NCBI GenBank assembly: GCA_023229165.1
Contig: JALNZQ010000153.1
Span: 1-6,539, forward strand
Direction of reading: 5' to 3'
DNA length: 6,539 bases
Source: Methanothrix sp.
Lineage (GTDB): Archaea > Halobacteriota > Methanosarcinia > Methanotrichales > Methanotrichaceae
Part shown: positions 5,097 through 6,539 of the stretch, one piece after another
How the letters are laid out: each line of letters opens with the position of its first letter
Numbering within the stretch: position 1 is the first letter of the stretch
Notes under the pieces: generated by a model
The model's input: the letters and a program-made list of their open reading frames with translations, nothing else
Database searches by the model: none
Told to the model about the DNA's origin: nothing
Made by a program: the position numbers and the translations under genes

Positions 5097-5114
5097 CTGC
5101 CCGGAATTGGGCAG
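5097..5114. repeat. 6-bp inverted repeat in the aroA/kinase intergenic region
   Basis: CTGCCC (5097-5102) and GGGCAG (5109-5114) pair across GGAATT, itself near-palindromic. It could form a small hairpin or be a protein site. The remaining stretch 5115-5212 holds nothing I recognise. Confidence 0.35.
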
Positions 5115-5212
5115 GCATCTTCCATCTACTGATGATAAGGCCGAGAAGCCCCCACTCCTCTACCTCTGCAGCCGGTGGTCTTACGGCATTCAACGTAGTA
5201 CGACACAAGTCG

Positions 5213-5223
5213 AATATAAATTT
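5213..5223 (+). promoter_or_regulatory. TATA box of the ADP-dependent kinase gene
   Basis: AATATAAATTT is the best TATA box in the intergenic region, with purine-rich AAGTCG just ahead as a possible BRE. It predicts transcription from about 5245 and a leader of roughly 60 nt, unlike the other genes here. A weaker AAGATAAATC near 5249-5258 would give a shorter leader. Confidence 0.5.
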
Positions 5224-5307
5224 TGCGGCCCAATCCTATCAAAGCGGAAGATAAATCAATCGATAAGATAAAACGAACAAAGCTTCGTGATTTCCCGTGG
5301 GACTACT

Positions 5308-6539
5308 ATGAATATCATTTGCGCCTATCCGGTAAACGTCGATGCTGTCTGCAATATACGGGGTGAGGAGATATCGGCCCTCATCCCATCCAATATGAAA
5401 ATTGAGCTAAAAGAATCGATAGGCAGCCGCGAGGACCTTCTCTCCTGCCTGCTGTTCTGCATGCAGCAGGGATCGGGGGCAGAGATCCTTATCCAGAACT
5501 GGGCCGTGGCCCGCCGGATCGAAGATTCCTTCTCCTGGCAATTTCGCCTGGGCGGAAATGCCGGCATCATGGCCAATGTCCTGGCCGCACTGGGAGCGAA
5601 GCCGGTTCTCAATGCTCCCGCGCCAGGTGCGAAACTGGCAGGCATGCTGCATGCCGGAGTGCGCGTGCCCGTTTCCATGGCAGAAGAGCCCGGCCAGGCG
5701 GCAGGAGAGCCCAAAGCGAATCTAGAAAGCGATCAAGACGCAGAGACAGAGATGGAGCATTTCGTCTTTCAATTCAAAAAGGGAGACCCGGTCGCCACCG
5801 GCCAGATCAGAATAACTGCGCCCAGTGATAATCGTTTTATTGCTACATACGATCCGGTGAATACGAGGCTTGTCTCCAGCAGGCATTTCGATTCCTATTG
5901 CCTGGAAAATATCCGGGAAATCGATGGCGCACTGCTCTCCGGCTTTCACCTGGCACCTTTTAAAGAGTACCAGGAAATCTTCCCCCTGAAAATCGCCCAG
6001 ATCAAATCCTGGAAGGATAAAAACACGCAGATCTTCATTCACGCCGAGATGGGCAGCTTCCAGAGTCCTGAGATCATGCAGTCTCTTCTTTTGCTTCTCC
6101 CCCAAATTCCCGTGGACAGCCTGGGACTGAATGAGGACGAGCTGGCGGCAGCAGATGGATCAATGCCAGGATCATTGCCGGTCCGGTGGCAGGAGACGAT
6201 GCAAGCGGCGCGGCGGCTTCGCGAAAGCCTGGGGCTTTTCAGAGTGGCGGTTCATACCCGTAGCTACATTCTGAGCGTCATGTTGCCAGGAAAGATCACA
6301 GCGGTTGAAGAGCTTTCTGCCCTCCAAAGCGGAGCTGATGCCGCAGCGGCTCTGGCCGCCACGGGCTTTGTAACAGGAGAGCCTCCAAAAGAAGTCAACT
6401 CCGTGGGGCTTGAGGCAAAAGAGGAGTTTTGCCGCAATGGGGCCACGGCATCCGGGCGGGGCGCATTCCTTCATTCAGGAGAGGATATCATGTCTCTAAT
6501 GCCGTCGCTCCTGGCGAAAAAGCCAAAGATTACCGTGGG
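5308..6539 (+). CDS. pfkC: ADP-dependent phosphofructokinase/glucokinase, C-terminus beyond window
   Basis: This is an ADP-dependent sugar kinase of the archaeal modified Embden-Meyerhof pathway, phosphorylating fructose-6-phosphate and/or glucose with ADP as donor. The 410 visible codons contain LGGNAGIMANVLAALGA (81-97, the sugar-binding ribokinase-like motif), FIATYDP (177-183), FIHAEMGS (243-250), SLGLNEDEL (271-279, the NEDE-type metal/nucleotide region) and AVHTRSY (314-320). The window stops within KITVG, apparently the first residues of the family's GLGD motif, so the catalytic aspartate lies just outside. Family members are about 450-490 aa. Residues 124-151 form an acidic, low-complexity loop (EEPGQAAGEP, then ESDQDAETEME) that may be an insert in the lid region. 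The ATG at 5308 lacks a Shine-Dalgarno site but sits in the ACTACTATGA context. Methanogen homologues can be PFK-only or bifunctional; sequence alone does not decide. Confidence 0.9.
   Translation, partial: MNIICAYPVNVDAVCNIRGEEISALIPSNMKIELKESIGSREDLLSCLLFCMQQGSGAEILIQNWAVARRIEDSFSWQFRLGGNAGIMANVLAALGAKPVLNAPAPGAKLAGMLHAGVRVPVSMAEEPGQAAGEPKANLESDQDAETEMEHFVFQFKKGDPVATGQIRITAPSDNRFIATYDPVNTRLVSSRHFDSYCLENIREIDGALLSGFHLAPFKEYQEIFPLKIAQIKSWKDKNTQIFIHAEMGSFQSPEIMQSLLLLLPQIPVDSLGLNEDELAAADGSMPGSLPVRWQETMQAARRLRESLGLFRVAVHTRSYILSVMLPGKITAVEELSALQSGADAAAALAATGFVTGEPPKEVNSVGLEAKEEFCRNGATASGRGAFLHSGEDIMSLMPSLLAKKPKITV

Noticed and set aside
5325..6474. Minus-strand frames opposite the ADP-dependent kinase
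   Set aside because: Antisense shadows; the plus-strand frame shows the ordered ADP-kinase motifs.
1..6539. CRISPR array, tRNA/rRNA genes, transposase or integrase
   Set aside because: No regularly spaced repeats, no cloverleaf or rRNA signature and no DDE, tyrosine or serine recombinase motifs were seen on either strand.

Overview
This window looks like chromosomal DNA from a methanogenic archaeon, most likely in the Methanosarcinales/Methanotrichales range. The evidence is an archaeal-type EPSP synthase (AroA) closely resembling remembered Methanosarcina sequences, an ADP-dependent sugar kinase (archaeal modified glycolysis), TATA-type promoter boxes about 24-31 bp upstream of several start codons, few Shine-Dalgarno sites, and an exported protein rich in N-X-S/T sequons. 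Lineage is an inference; no rRNA or tRNA is present.

Layout. Positions 1-600 (minus) hold a toxin-antitoxin pair: a small DUF104/AF2212-like antitoxin and a PIN-domain toxin cut by the window edge. Positions 742-951 (minus) hold a decayed copy of the last ~70 codons of aroA. From 1069 (plus) comes a secreted cupin, then a hicB-hicA pair whose hicA has lost its normal C-terminus where it runs into the 3' end of a convergent vapBC module (2041-2671, minus). A class I SAM-dependent methyltransferase (2826-3632) and the intact aroA (3757-5019) follow, both minus. After a 288-bp divergent intergenic region (5020-5307) with a palindrome and two opposing promoters, an ADP-dependent phosphofructokinase/glucokinase gene runs off the right edge (plus).

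How it fits together. The right third is core metabolism: aroA for chorismate and aromatic amino acids, and the ADP-kinase for glycolysis, transcribed divergently. The left two thirds are accessory: three toxin-antitoxin modules within 2.7 kb, interspersed with single genes of unknown substrate. The most informative structural feature is the aroA 3'-end relic. It lies in the same orientation as aroA and keeps a constant offset of 3018 bp. It therefore brackets the cupin/hicBA/vapBC/methyltransferase block, as expected of either an old duplication or an insertion at the aroA 3' end. I found no integrase, transposase, CRISPR array or stable RNA gene. I see no clearly new biological system; the aroA-bracketed block and the hicA/vapC 3' junction are the items most worth checking.
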